DNA of 64,000 nucleotides from Anadara kagoshimensis (lineage: Eukaryota > Mollusca > Bivalvia > Arcoida > Arcidae): contig CM037867.1 in the NCBI GenBank assembly GCA_021292105.1, positions 12,796,183 to 12,860,182 of the forward strand, given 5' to 3'. Below are positions 22,437 through 33,604 of the stretch, piece by piece. Below the pieces are notes generated by a model. It was not told where the DNA came from and made no database searches. It saw only the letters and a program-made list of their open reading frames with translations. Numbering within the stretch: position 1 is the stretch's first letter; every line of letters begins with the position of its first letter. Position numbers and translations under genes: made by a program.

Positions 22437-22745
22437 GAAAGGTATATTGCTCTAGCTAAACTGGTGTTTAAAGTTAGACGTTTTTATATCAAAAGTAAAA
22501 ACTCCTTGTTCTACAATATGCCCATTTACATATTTTTCCCAAATGATGAACAAATAATACGGAATTTATATATTTTTCACATTATTAATTTGCCAACTTT
22601 AATTTATTCAATTGTCTAACCTGATGTCTGAAGTTAAACCCATCAACAATTATTTCATTTTTATTATTTTGAACAATAAAACATGAGAAATATAAAAACT
22701 CAAATTGGGAATCTGTAGGAACATCGCCATTGAACCAAATAACAT

Positions 22746-23392
22746 AACATGCATTAACGTATTGTCGATCGTTTATTTCCTTTTCTTCACTGCAGTTTGA
22801 CAGCAGTTTATGGAGAAACTACACATAGTTAAAGAGAGGCAATTTTTACTCTAGAATGCTTCAACAGATTCTTAGAAACTTTATGACATTTTATTAATCG
22901 TGAATTTGAATAAAGTGTATCGCTGAAATTTATTCAAAGTCCTGATGTTAATCAAAGCACACAATTTTACGGTGGCACAGAAGTGACATGGTATGTATTT
23001 TTTATATTACGCGCGCACCTGTCACATGCACGTAGTAGTAACTAGTAGATAATACGTGCGCACGTAATACAAAAAAAATTATGTGACTTCTGTGTCGGTC
23101 TGAACATTGGCCGACAGGTCACATACAGACGTTAAACTGCTGTGTTACTGTATAATTCAGAAGACATGTTTCTCTTCCTGATCGATCTTGCTTAAAAATT
23201 AAAAGTAAATTTACAAATTCTGATACAAGAACTATTATAGACTGAAATCATCTTGGGGAAAAACAATGCACATTTACAGCGTCGAGGGCTTCGGTCATGT
23301 CCTGGGTGAACAGCTATGGCACTAGTTTACCTCACCCTTACTTCCGCTGCGCACACGCCATAATAGTGGTAACTGCAACGTACAGTTATTTG
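22746..23392. other. spacer of the inverted duplication with a small palindrome
   Basis: No homology between its halves except a compact inverted repeat: 'cacagaagtgacatgg' and 'attacgcgcgcac' (22977-23020) against 'gtgcgcacgtaatac' and 'ttatgtgacttctgtg' (23055-23097). It could be a MITE or the original fold-back point. Confidence 0.6.
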
Positions 23393-24960
23393 GTTCAATT
23401 GCGATTTTCTTACATTTTCCCATTTGAGTATTTATATTTCTCAACGTTCAAAATAATGAAAATTAAATAATTGTTGATGGGTTTAATTTCAGACAACAGG
23501 TTGTATAAAAATACAAGACAAATAAAACTTAATTGAATTAATTAAAGTTGATAAATTAATAATATGGAGAATAAATCAATTCCGGATTATTTATTCATCG
23601 TTTGGGAAAAATGCATATGATTTTAGATATTTAAATGTGCATAATTGTTATAGAACAAAAATCTAACTTTAAATACCAGTTTAAGCAGAGCAATATTGAT
23701 CAAGACAGAAACCTCTTCCCTATCCCGACATTGCGAAGTATGACCGAATTATGAATTTTATAAATTTAGGATTTTATTTTCACACTTTAATCTGCAAATT
23801 TTACGCTTTAAGTTTAAATTTTACATATTCAAGTGCCTAAATTACATATTTAGTGTACGAAAATAAAGCAAGATAAATAAAAAAAAAACTAGCCCCAACA
23901 CGCTTCCGTAAATTATACAGTCAGCACTCTTTATAACGGCCATCTCCGTGATCAGCAGTTTTGCCGTTGTAAAGAATATGCTGTTGTAATGAATTTAGCA
24001 TAATTTTGTAAGAGTTACGTCCCCTAATTTAAGTTATGTACATACGCCAGACATGCCGGTTGTAGTAGAGAGCCAATGTACAAGACAACGTATTGCAATG
24101 TAGACACAACAGAAACTGATTAATTCCTTTAGAATATGAACAAATTAACACTAATTTAATTTTAATAAGGTTTAATAAATTCTACCTGATCGTTTTTGTC
24201 ATATTTACCGGTAGATGAAATTTCAAACCGTGTGTAGGTGGGCTTTTTTACAGACCATCGCCATTAGGTTCGTTCTAGTGTTGTATGCAACTGGAACTTT
24301 TGTTGTTGATGCCTAGTATACATGTATATCTTAACAGCTCAGTTTTTAGCAGCTGTTATCTATCTCTCGACAGTTTTTCAGCCTCTAGCTACCATACACC
24401 CACGTTTTGACGCCTTTTCGTTAGATCAGTGTTAAACTTTCGACATATCTGTACGTGTATATAATCTTTTCTGCGTTTTGATTTCGATTCTCTAGTCTTT
24501 TCTCTTGACGTTTTTGTCCGATCTTAACACTTTATCTTTAGAGATTTCTTTTACAATGCCACTCCAGTTTTTATCACTGATGATAAATCTGGGTACTGGG
24601 CTAAATTGCCAATGACGTGTTTAGAGTTCTATTTTAATGGTCATCAAAACAACCGTCCCACTAACTTTGCAAGCAGTGAATGATAACGTTTGAAAATCAA
24701 AAGCAAGTCTTATTTTAGCAAAGAAAAAATCGACAAAAGGACTGAAATGAACGAATACATTTTTATGCCAAAGTCACAGTTAAAAAGACCTTAAAACGAT
24801 TTATCCGTGTCAAGGTACGTGTCCGACATTTGCATTTTCTTCTGAAAAGTTTGTTATAGCTAGTGACGTCTCAATATAAATGTCAAATTAATTGTTTTGA
24901 CATAAAACCTCATCCGATATGAATAAAAAATACCAAACACAATTTCATTTATATATATGT
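23393..24960. other. right-arm 3' flank of EF-hand copy 2, no gene
   Basis: Inverted counterpart of 21040-22745. It includes degenerate MITE sequence (24330-24450; 'gacagtttttcagcctctag') matching 21480-21620. No exon seen. Confidence 0.6.
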
Positions 24961-25083
24961 TTATAAGTTTTTATTCTAATTGCATTATTGCCATGTACAT
25001 TCTATCTCACATTGAATATTTAATTTCATTTTCTCAGTGTTATCAATTTCATCTTCACGGCTTCTATTGTCCTTTTGTTTTCC
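24960..25083 (-). terminator. 3' UTR exon and poly(A) signal, copy 2
   Basis: Acceptor on the minus strand (CTTCCAG, exon from 25083), AATAAA at 24970-24975. The donor after the copy 2 stop is at 25928. Mirrors 20904-21036. Confidence 0.65.
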
Positions 25084-25811
25084 CTGGAAGTATGACAAAA
25101 TGACATTATAGTTAACATCAATGTTGTGTTCAATTACTTCCTTTGTTTCCCAAAAGATGGCATTTTTTTAATAAGATGGTAGGCATTTCAAAACAGTATA
25201 GCTATATAAAAATGTCTTATCATCGTAAGGGCAGATAATTCGGCGTAATCTTAAGATCTAAGGAGTATATAGTCAAAACCTGTTTTAAAAGCTACAAAAA
25301 GAAACAAGTAAAATGGCATTTCTGCGCAGGTGGTCGTTATATGCATGTTCAAATATCAAAGAGCAATTGGGATATGAATAAAGCAGATGCATGACCATTT
25401 CTACACTAGCCATCGACATAAAATATATTTGTAATGAGTCAGTTTTGAAGTATCATGATGCAGGTGGGGCTAAGCTAAACATTAGATCCTTATACTTCCG
25501 GAACATCTTGTTGAATAAAACATGTTTTGATTAGTCATTTTGTTCTATTTCTTGAATTTCTAAGGAAATTTTTGTTTGTTGTGACGATTGTACTTGTATA
25601 TGGACTATATTGATAAGCATCTGTGCACAACGAATTTTAAGCTGCATTGTACGGAGGAAAAAATGAATGGGGTTATGATGTTTTACGCCACAGTAAGAGT
25701 TATTCAATTGGAAAATAGAGGCGGTCCGTTTTTGGATGGCTGAGAAAACTGGACTTTATCTGTAATAACAATAATAATACATAAAGTATATTTGTATACG
25801 TAATCATAAAT

Positions 25812-25815
<4 letters not shown>

Positions 25816-25854
<39 letters not shown>

Positions 25855-25880
25855 ACACACACACGCGCGCGCACACTCAC
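25816..25880. repeat. (GA)n(CA)n microsatellite
   Basis: Mirror of the (CT)n at 20383-20434, extended by CA and CG steps. Confidence 0.95.
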
Positions 25881-25929
25881 ACAAAAAACGAACGAACAAC
25901 GATATCATACCATGGCAATACAATGTACC

Positions 25930-28250
25930 TTAAGAACAGTTTTCTCTGGCAAGTGGACCGGCTCCAAACTCTTCAACATTAATTATTCCATCATCTGTAA
26001 TAAACATGAAACAACCCGATTAGAACATACTTATTACAATCGCTTTCTATAGATAGCACTGTAAACCACTAGCTCGGTTGGTAAAGAGTTCGCTCTGTTT
26101 ATGGGAAAGCGTTGGTCCAAACCTCGGCCGGGTTCTGACGAAAACTTGAAAATAGGTAGTGATTGTCCTTTCGCCAAGCACTCAGCATTTAAATGGTCCT
26201 TTGGAAGAGACTCTAAAATCGATTTCCCTGTCACAGCAGGCGTATCAGTCAAAAAGCACTCCCAGATCGCACTGTAAATGTTATGCCATGTCACCTATGG
26301 CTAGTGAAGTTTTGGACATAAAAATCTCATTTAATCAATCTATGTAGTACTGTAGAATCACGTGTTTTAATTATTTTTGTTATAAAAGGGCAAATGTCAA
26401 TAGTATTGCCTAGAAGGATTATTTTACAGCTTTCGTCTTTGCCATGGCCCCTGTTTCACAATCATTTCTTAATCAACATTTTCCTTAACTTAAATCTGTA
26501 AATTACCTTAATAATTTTGTTAATATAAATTTAAGATATTCTGAATTTAAAAGTGCCATTTTGTAGAACATGCAAGAATTTAACTGTAGTACTGCCATGT
26601 TCTATTTTTATGAAACAATGCATTCAAAAGTAATATAGTTTTGAATGCATTGTATTATAAAAACATCAAACGTATTGTCATGTGCTACGTTTGTATTTTT
26701 GAAGTTTGCTACTTACACATTACAGTATCACAACCCATAACTAAAAAATGTGGTCATAATTTACCAGATTCAAATTAAGGAACATCTTGGTCAGGAAATG
26801 ATTGTGAAACTAGGGGCAGGTTACTTATATTAATCCTTTGGTATTATTTTGTTTTTATGATTTTGGACTCCAATAGCAGGACCTCATCACTAGACAGTAT
26901 TCGGCAAAAATCCCGTCTAGGTTTTAGTTGCCGCCAGGTTAGAAAATAATGCGAGAACTGCGTTCTGGCAACGATAAAATGATTATTTTTTGGCCAAAAA
27001 TTTACGATTTTCTGTTAGACTGATAAAAAACTTTTTTTCATTAAAAGTGCTAGTATATTACTTCGATATTATTTACAGCTCAAAAAACTCTAGGGAGTAA
27101 TGTTCGCTGTGCAAAACGCCTACAGGACGTTAAATGATATGGTTAGATGGTTCCAAACGTATCAGAGAGACTTCCAGCGTACATCTTATCCTTCGTAGAA
27201 ATTGAAATATATATTTTTATTTTACTCACCATTTCCATCCATCATGTAAAACGTAGCTTTAATTGTGTGATCCTTCATTGCCGAGCTTAACACTTGGTTC
27301 AATTCTGTCATGGTAACCAAACCATCATGGTCAAGGTCATACCTCGTAAAAGCACATGGCACGCCATTTCTTGTCTCGGCACTTCTCTGGTTTTGAAAAA
27401 AAGAAAAAGGATTTTTGCAACTGAAGACGTACGTTCTTGGCAAACAGTCAACAAAGATAAATAAATTATCATAAGTACATTATTTAGTTTGGTGTTGAAG
27501 TGGTCGTTATGGAATAATATTTCCTATTAATACTGATCGGACAAAAATGTGAACATTCAAATATATTAAGGTGTTGAAATGAGACAAATAGAAAATCAAA
27601 TTGAGCTTTACCAAATCTACCAAGGGCAATACTTAAAACGATTAAACATAACTAAGATCTTTTTTGATAAATTTTAAAACTTAAAAACCAGATAATTTTA
27701 ATGACTGGTGCACAATTAGACAACGTGCAATGCCTGTATTTAATGAATATATTCATCTAGTTTGTCATGAAACTTGAATTCACAAGTGTATATCAAGTCA
27801 TAAGAAGCATTGAAAACAAAATAAAAAAATAATTATTATTTTGTGAGTGGCAGTTTATATAAATCGCAGCAATGTTCCAATCCAGAAGGCTTTCATCTAG
27901 ACGCTTGTTTTCCAAGTGACTAATTTTATGTTAAATATTGTCAAAAATTCCTTAAAGGCAAGTCGTAACTCCATTAATACTCATTAAAAGACTATTAAAG
28001 ATAGAGTGCTTTAAGATGGCTGGAATGACCTTTATTGGAGTTCTTGAGGGTGGTTTAGGGAGGACGTTGGTGTAATGATTGTGACAGAAGCCACCTACTA
28101 ATTTTATCTATTTACCTTAAAAGTGCACTCTAAGCCACACTCGATGCCGCCATTAGGTGTTGGTCGACAATACCACCTACACTCAGCAGCTATAGTCTGT
28201 ATCATAGCACATCCTAACATGACGACCAATATAAACTTAATAGTGTCCAT
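25930..28250 (-). CDS. secreted EF-hand protein, copy 2 (3 coding exons)
   Basis: Minus-strand exons 28250-28116, 27386-27230 and 25994-25930 give 118 residues. The signal peptide is nearly identical to copy 1. The cysteine cluster is CRWYC...ECGLEC, one residue longer than copy 1. EF loop 1 is identical (DLDHDGLVTMTE from the first D), and loop 2 reads DGN|DDGIINVEE with all Ca ligands kept. The end is ENCS. Differences from copy 1 concentrate in the cysteine cluster, while the EF exon is nearly unchanged, which hints at different constraints on the two halves. Convergent with copy 1. Intron 1 is only about 0.73 kb against 2.4 kb in copy 1. Splice sites and phases are intact, so this copy is likely functional. 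Confidence 0.85.
26057..26345 (+). mobile_element. tRNA-derived SINE in intron 2 of copy 2
   Basis: 'agctcggttggtaaagagtt' head and 'cgccaagcactcagcattt' body. Partner of 19888-20213. Confidence 0.75.
26440..26820. mobile_element. MITE with about 45 bp inverted ends
   Basis: Starts 'gcccctgtttcacaatcatt' and ends 'aatgattgtgaaactagggg'. The inner parts 'ttttccttaacttaaatc' and 'gattcaaattaaggaa' also pair. Partner of 19425-19795; truncated relatives lie at 30598-30840 and 30940-31070. Confidence 0.75.
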
Positions 28251-28369
28251 CTGAAAGCGAACAAACAGAACGTCAAACAATTGATGATGTAAAAAATTGC
28301 TGATGGTTAATGTAACACCAATATACATTGTAGTTATAATTTTTTTCTTATAAGTCGACCATTGTCCTA

Positions 28370-28631
28370 CGGAAGAGGAGAAGGGTCAACAAAAATAAAA
28401 AAATATAACTGGTGCGCACGAGTTGCTATCTTGTGCGCTCAAGTTGCTAACTTAAACCGCAAGTTAGCAACTCGTGCGCTCAAGTTGTGAAACTCGTGCG
28501 CTCAAGTTGTGAAACTCGTGCGCTCAAGTTAGTAAATCGTGCACACCAGATACTAACTTGTGCGCGCAGGTTAGCAACTCGTGTGCACTAGTTATGTTTT
28601 TTTTATTTTTAGTGACCCTTCTCGTCTCCCG
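28370..28631. mobile_element. TA-flanked MITE with internal 22 bp repeats, private to copy 2 arm
   Basis: About 60 bp ends beginning CGGAAGAGGAGAAGGGTCA pair with the inverted right end (28575-28631). The centre is built of 'ctcgtgcgctcaagttgtgaaa' repeats in tandem and inverted form. It lies in the upstream intron of EF-hand copy 2 and is absent from the homologous place in copy 1. Confidence 0.75.
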
Positions 28632-28764
28632 TAAATAAAAGATTTAGTGATCTAAAAAAATATATGGAAAAGTTCATTTGCTTGATGATATACGTCGCAC
28701 GAATTTATTTCTCCAATTTTTACAACTTTTTCTGTATGCCGACCATTCTGTTATATAGTTGACA

Positions 28765-28958
28765 CCTGTCCTTGTCAAGGAACTTTCACTGATATCGACA
28801 CGTCATCAGTGGACATCGGGTTTTAAGGAGATCTCTTCCGAAGACCCAATGACTTTCATTTCTACGTTTTTGGCAAAAGAACGACCAGTACCGGTCGGGA
28901 TTCGAACCCACAAACTACCACACCACACACGAAGCGACCACTCTACCAACTTAATTAC
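28765..28958 (-). mobile_element. SINE (partner of 15358-15598), internally shortened
   Basis: B box region 'gggattcgaacccac' on the plus strand. The tail 'ctttcactgatatcgacacg' is inverted relative to 15560-15598. Confidence 0.7.

Positions 28959-28961
<3 letters not shown>

Positions 28962-29007
<46 letters not shown>
28962..29007. repeat. (GA)n microsatellite
   Basis: Pure GA run just inside the upstream intron of copy 2. Confidence 0.95.
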
Positions 29008-29009
<2 letters not shown>

Positions 29010-29012
29010 TAC

Positions 29013-29098
29013 CTCTACTTTTCTGCAAAAATAATCGTACTCTGGGTAATCTGGAATTTTTTCAGATGTCCTAGCCTGGATTTCGTTGAGTTTATATA
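29013..29098 (-). promoter_or_regulatory. TATA box and short 5' UTR exon of EF-hand copy 2
   Basis: TATATAAA on the minus strand at 29098-29091 and donor GTAGAG|GTAAGG at exon end 29013. In this copy an upstream frame runs in phase into the signal-peptide exon, but it begins in MITE sequence and the copy 1 version is closed by a stop, so a translated extension is unlikely. Confidence 0.55.
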
Positions 29099-29176
29099 CA
29101 CATTGCATAAGTAGGTAATAAGGAACATTATTGTATAATACTTTCCGGAGCCACTTTACTAGGTTAAGTATGAAAA

Positions 29177-29353
29177 CAGTGTCGTCCTGTTGAAAGTTTA
29201 ACATTGAGCTAACAAAAAGGAGATGAAACTCGGTAATCTATGGATAACTAGTGAACGAAAAACTGTCGAGAGATAGATAACAGCTTGAGAGAAAAAAGTA
29301 AGAAGTTGCCGCGATGATCCACCTATTAGGCATAATCTGTTAACTTAGTGCAT
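29177..29353. mobile_element. truncated MITE at the edge of the right arm
   Basis: Right-arm counterpart of 14894-15090. The end CAGTGTCGTCCTGTTGAAAG is present at 29177, but homology stops near 29353, before the other terminus would begin. The duplication breakpoint therefore appears to lie within the MITE. Confidence 0.55.
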
Positions 29354-29394
29354 GTGCCTAGTGACCGAGATATGGATCATCTGTTTTCGTTGTT

Positions 29395-29590
29395 CATTAC
29401 CAAACTAATCTATGTCCGAATCACAATCCAGAAGCAAATTAACAACTTGAAACTGACAAGTTAGGTTAGACACGTGAAGTTCCACCAGGGAAGTGAGACC
29501 GGGTGTTCCGGGAGGGTAAGCCCCTCTATTTAGCTAGCTATACCCGCCACGTGTGTAATTAAAATTGAGCGTAGGGACATGGAACTATAG
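29395..29590 (-). mobile_element. 3' tail of RT retroelement
   Basis: 'tatgtccgaatcacaatcc', 'gttaggttagacacgtgaag' and 'tagctagctatacccgcc'. Same orientation as 13855-14030, outside the right arm. Confidence 0.75.
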
Positions 29591-29604
29591 GACATTAAAT
29601 ATAT

Positions 29605-29762
29605 AAGAATTGACTGTCATGTTTTCCTGAATCATCAAGTAATGAACCAGATTTTAAAAGTAGCAAATCTGATGAACTGCAAAGCAGTTCATTTTAGATT
29701 TGCTAGTTTTAAAATCTGGTTCATTACTTGATGAACCAGGAAAAAATGACAGTCAATTCTTA
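29605..29762. mobile_element. near-perfect 75 bp hairpin (foldback MITE)
   Basis: Arms starting AAGAATTGACTGTCAT pair along their whole length around a loop at about 29682-29688 ('gcaaagcag'). It has very few mismatches, so it is young or selected. Confidence 0.85.
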
Positions 29763-29912
29763 AATAAGGGCCACCTGATTATAAAGGTCAGTAGAATAGT
29801 CTCCCAATTGTTCTTTATTCATATTATTTGAACCTGGATATAGGGGCCACCTGCTTATAATCGTCACTTTTACTGCTTCTCTTGGGTGTCCTATATAGAC
29901 AGGTTTGACTGT
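29763..29912. mobile_element. truncated MITE, CAGTCAAACCTGTCTATA family
   Basis: Ends GACAGGTTTGACTGTA; contains 'aggggccacctgcttata'. The left end is lost next to the hairpin. Confidence 0.6.
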
Positions 29913-30192
29913 ACTGTATTTACGAGAAATATTCCCGGATAGAAACGCGGTTTAGGTTCCATTTAACTTGTAATTTCATATTATGTTCTTTATTATCAGT
30001 TCTTGAACATCCTATTTTTTTTAAAATCAAATGGATTGTTTAACACATTATTCATGCATATTTCTGTAAAAGAGGAACTAATTAAAGAAAAATGATATAA
30101 AAGTTACGAGCGAAGAAAGTCATGATAATGATAGTGTACATTAAATATGTACTATTTTGACCAATGATGCATTATCTTGGAATAAGTGAGTG

Positions 30193-30270
30193 ATAATAAT
30201 AATGATAACTACTACTATTACTACTACTACTACTACTACTAATAATAATAATAATAATAATGATAATAAA
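30193..30270. repeat. (ACT)n(AAT)n microsatellite
   Basis: Compound trinucleotide run. Confidence 0.9.
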
Positions 30271-30597
30271 TGTTATCATTGGCCTTGAAACAATTGCAAA
30301 AGTGAGTAATATAAATTAGGCTGATTCAATGTTCCTGGTTGGTCTATAAAACATACATTTAAGAAATTAAATCATTTTAAGTGGAATAAGTTTCCTTTTA
30401 ACATTTTAGCGAATCGATATGATTTATATCTTTCTTCCCGATTGCTACAAGAAGGACATGTGTAATTTTTAAGGAACCACTTAAGAAAATGATGAGTAAA
30501 AGTCTTAATATGTGGTTCGAGAGGGTCATACAATTTTTGGCATTCAGTCTACAAAATAAGCAATAAGGAAGAACAAAGACTCACTTTGCTTTAAGTA

Positions 30598-31070
30598 CAG
30601 GCCCCGGTTTCACAATCATTCCTTTGCTAAGATTTTCCTTAACTTAAATCTTGCAAAATTTCAAAACCTTATAATTTTGTTGATTTTTAAGATATTCAGA
30701 AAATTAAGGTGTCATTTTAAAGGTCACTGCTATATTAAAACATTAGCATTAGTTTTTACAAAAATATTCATCAGTATTTCCAAAAACAGATTACCAAAAT
30801 TGGCCAAATTTAAGTTAAGGAAAATCTAGTATAGTATGCCTATTTAAGGTCTACTTTATATCAACCACATTTTTACACTTGTTCAAATATACAGTAAAAC
30901 CCTATCAAAAGTTTAACATTATATGCTAACAAATGAGTGCCAAATCAAATTTATTTCTTAACCAAGATTTTTCTTAACTTAAATCTTCTAAATTTGATAC
31001 TTTAATAATTTTGTTGATTTTTAAGATGTTTTAGAATTTAAAGTATCATTTTGAATAACAGCCAAGACTG
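30598..31070. mobile_element. two truncated MITE copies (GTTTCACAATCATTTC family)
   Basis: 'ggccccggtttcacaatcat' at 30601 and 'accaagatttttcttaactt' near 30960 both match the 26440 element. The right ends are missing or decayed. Confidence 0.55.
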
Positions 31071-31468
31071 ATTATAGCTATATTTAAATCGGCAGCTCTC
31101 TAGGCTTAATCATTAATATCAAATCGGCAGTATATCTCATGAATATTTTTCATTCATGAAAAAGTGAACTTAATTCTGTACATAGAGCAATTTTTTAACT
31201 TTTTAACAAAACAACAAATATGACTATGTCAAAATTATTCCTTCTGTACCTTCTTACTTGGAACAACTATAAACGTTATGTCATAATTGGAATATCCATG
31301 GTGATCACGCCTTGAAAAAACCCGAACAACAATTACCTACCTGACCCTAAATGTCCTGATGTAACTTTGAATGAGGCCCAATTGGTGTATAAACTTGATC
31401 AAATTTCCAAAACTTTCGCAAAATTTCTCTATGTACAGGAGAACTGAACAATAATCATTTTAATTAAA

Positions 31469-31526
31469 AATACCATTTTGTTAGGTCAGTGCTTAAAATG
31501 CACTGACCTAACACAATGGTATTTGC
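31469..31526. repeat. short perfect-stem hairpin
   Basis: TGTTAGGTCAGTGC and GCACTGACCTAACA flank a 7 bp loop, and the stem extends imperfectly outward (aataccatt against aatggtatt). Confidence 0.85.
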
Positions 31527-31897
31527 ATTTTATTGATAGTTTAATGGAAACACGTTCAATTAAAAAAATAACAATAAAAACCATGTGCACTCAATTTATG
31601 GAAACACAGTACCGGTCTTTCAACAACTTTTTCTGTTTTAAGCTATTTGTTGCTCGGACATACTGAGCCACGACTCCTTTTGACACGTACAGTCGTCTAA
31701 GAGCACCGATTATATTTAATACCAATTTGAAGGAAAGTTTTACAATTGTCTTCCTTATTTTCCTCTTGTGAAATGGGTATATATATGTCCCAAACAAATA
31801 CAAAAACCCAACAGACATAGCCAGCTGAAAGCAAAGACCTGCAAGAATATTTTGGTATCTTAGGTTTTTGAAAGTGATTCTCTGAACAGACAAGATA

Positions 31898-31959
<62 letters not shown>

Positions 31960-32129
31960 GAGCTTTACTTGTGGTAAATTTCAAATATCTTCAACAGTCA
32001 GTTGTTTGATGGTCTAGTGCATGAAAAATAATTTTACATCTTGCGTTCACTTGTACATTATTGCGAAGACGAAAGTTCTTGCTTATTTACAGAAATGTTA
32101 TCGCTTGTTCACGCAGCTCACGCTTAATA
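31527..32129. repeat. (CT)n at 31897-31955; otherwise nothing seen
   Basis: The dinucleotide run creates RE-repeat frames on the minus strand. The frame of about 100 codons beside it lacks any recognisable feature. Confidence 0.7.
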
Positions 32130-32164
32130 GACTAGGCACATTTTCAGAAAATGTGACTTGAAGC

Positions 32165-33000
32165 GGCATTTTTTAGTAAAAGTTGGTAACATCGTTATCT
32201 AACCTAATTCGAGGGTGCTGAATTCGAAAATGGCGGATACCAAGCTGAATTTTGAGTTTTTGAACCCATAATTCAAAAAACAAAATGGCGACTAAAATTA
32301 ATGGTGAATCAATGCAAAAATGCTACTTGGGTCGACAAATTTTGGTAAAAGTTGGTAACATGATTTATTTAACATAATTTGAGGATGCCGAATTCAAAAA
32401 TGACCGCTACAAAGCTCAATTTTGAGTTTTTTAACCCATAATTTCAAAATCAAAATGGCACTTAAATTCAAAGTGTACCAATGCAAAAATGTTCATTGGG
32501 GTGGCAAATTTTAGTAAAAGTTGGTAACATGCTTCATTCAACATTATTCGAGTTTGCTGAATTTCAAAATGAAGGATACCAAGCTAAATTTTGAGTTTTA
32601 ACCCATAATTCCAAAAACAAAATGGCGACTAAAATTGATGGTGTACCAACGCAAAATATGTTACTTGAGTTGACAAATTTTGGTAAAAGTTAGTAGCATG
32701 CTTTATTCAGTATCATTCGAAGTTGATGAATGCACAAATGGCGGATACCAAGCTAAATTTTAAGGTTTTGAACCCATAATTCCAAAAACAAAATGGCGAC
32801 CTAAATCCATAGTGTACCAATGCAAAAAATGTTACTTGGGGTGGCAAATATTAGCAAAAGTTGATAACATGCGTTTGAAATATAATTGAGAGTACTAAAT
32901 TCAAAACTGCAAAAGTCATTCAAAGGGAAGATTTACCCATATTTCCAAAAACAAAATGGCGACTGTTTCAATTTATGCGTATAATTTCACAGTGTTATTG
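32165..33000. repeat. 169 bp tandem array, about 5 copies
   Basis: The word 'gtaaaagttggtaacat' or a variant starts at 32176, 32345, 32514, 32683 and 32854, a 169-171 bp period. Each unit also has 'caaaatggcg'. Confidence 0.9.
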
Positions 33001-33604
33001 AAGTTACATGTTTATCAAAAGATGGTACTTTGTTCATTTTAACATTTCAGCATAACTTGAGGTTGCTAAATTAAAATGGAAGAGGCTAAAGTGAAGTTTA
33101 AATGTTTGAACCCAATGTAAAAGTACTTCTAAAAGTAATGTGGAGGTTATAAGTGTTTGTTCATTATGTGTGCCTTTTGCATATTACACTTATGAAATCT
33201 ACATGATTAAATTAAGTCCATGTCTAAAACTATACTGAAACTGCTTTATTAAGATCATGGCGTGAAATTGATAAACTAATAGTAAAAATCGAAACTTGTG
33301 TTTAAAATGCAGAAAAAGCCTGTTCAGGAACAGTCTTTTATATAGAGTTTACCACATGTTCTTGCAAAATAGTATGTAAAACCCATTGTTGTAAATGTCA
33401 AAATACCAAATTGTAATGATTTGAACTTTGCCGGTAACATTGCATTATTTTTCAACATAGTATCAGTCTCTATACAGTTTTGGCAGCGGTGTTTAAGGAA
33501 CTCAATGCAACTTTTAAAGAATTCATTTTCTTTTAAAGTCAGAAGTCCTCCAATGAATATATGACATCATCATCTGACTATAAAACTAAGTAAAGTAAAT
33601 GACC

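Larger units (their letters stand above)
14920..29353. repeat. large inverted duplication, arms about 7.8 and 6.0 kb
   Basis: Left arm about 14920-22745, right arm about 23393-29353, spacer about 650 bp. Matched pairs (left/right): promoter exon 15169/29098, SINE 15358/28958, coding exon 16169/28250, EF exon 18746/27386, MITE 19425/26820, SINE 19888/26345, last coding exon 20293/25994, 3' UTR exon 20904/25083, block 21893-22080/23735-23930, and block 22450-22745/23393-23700. Arms differ by many substitutions and private insertions, so the event is not very recent. Confidence 0.9.
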
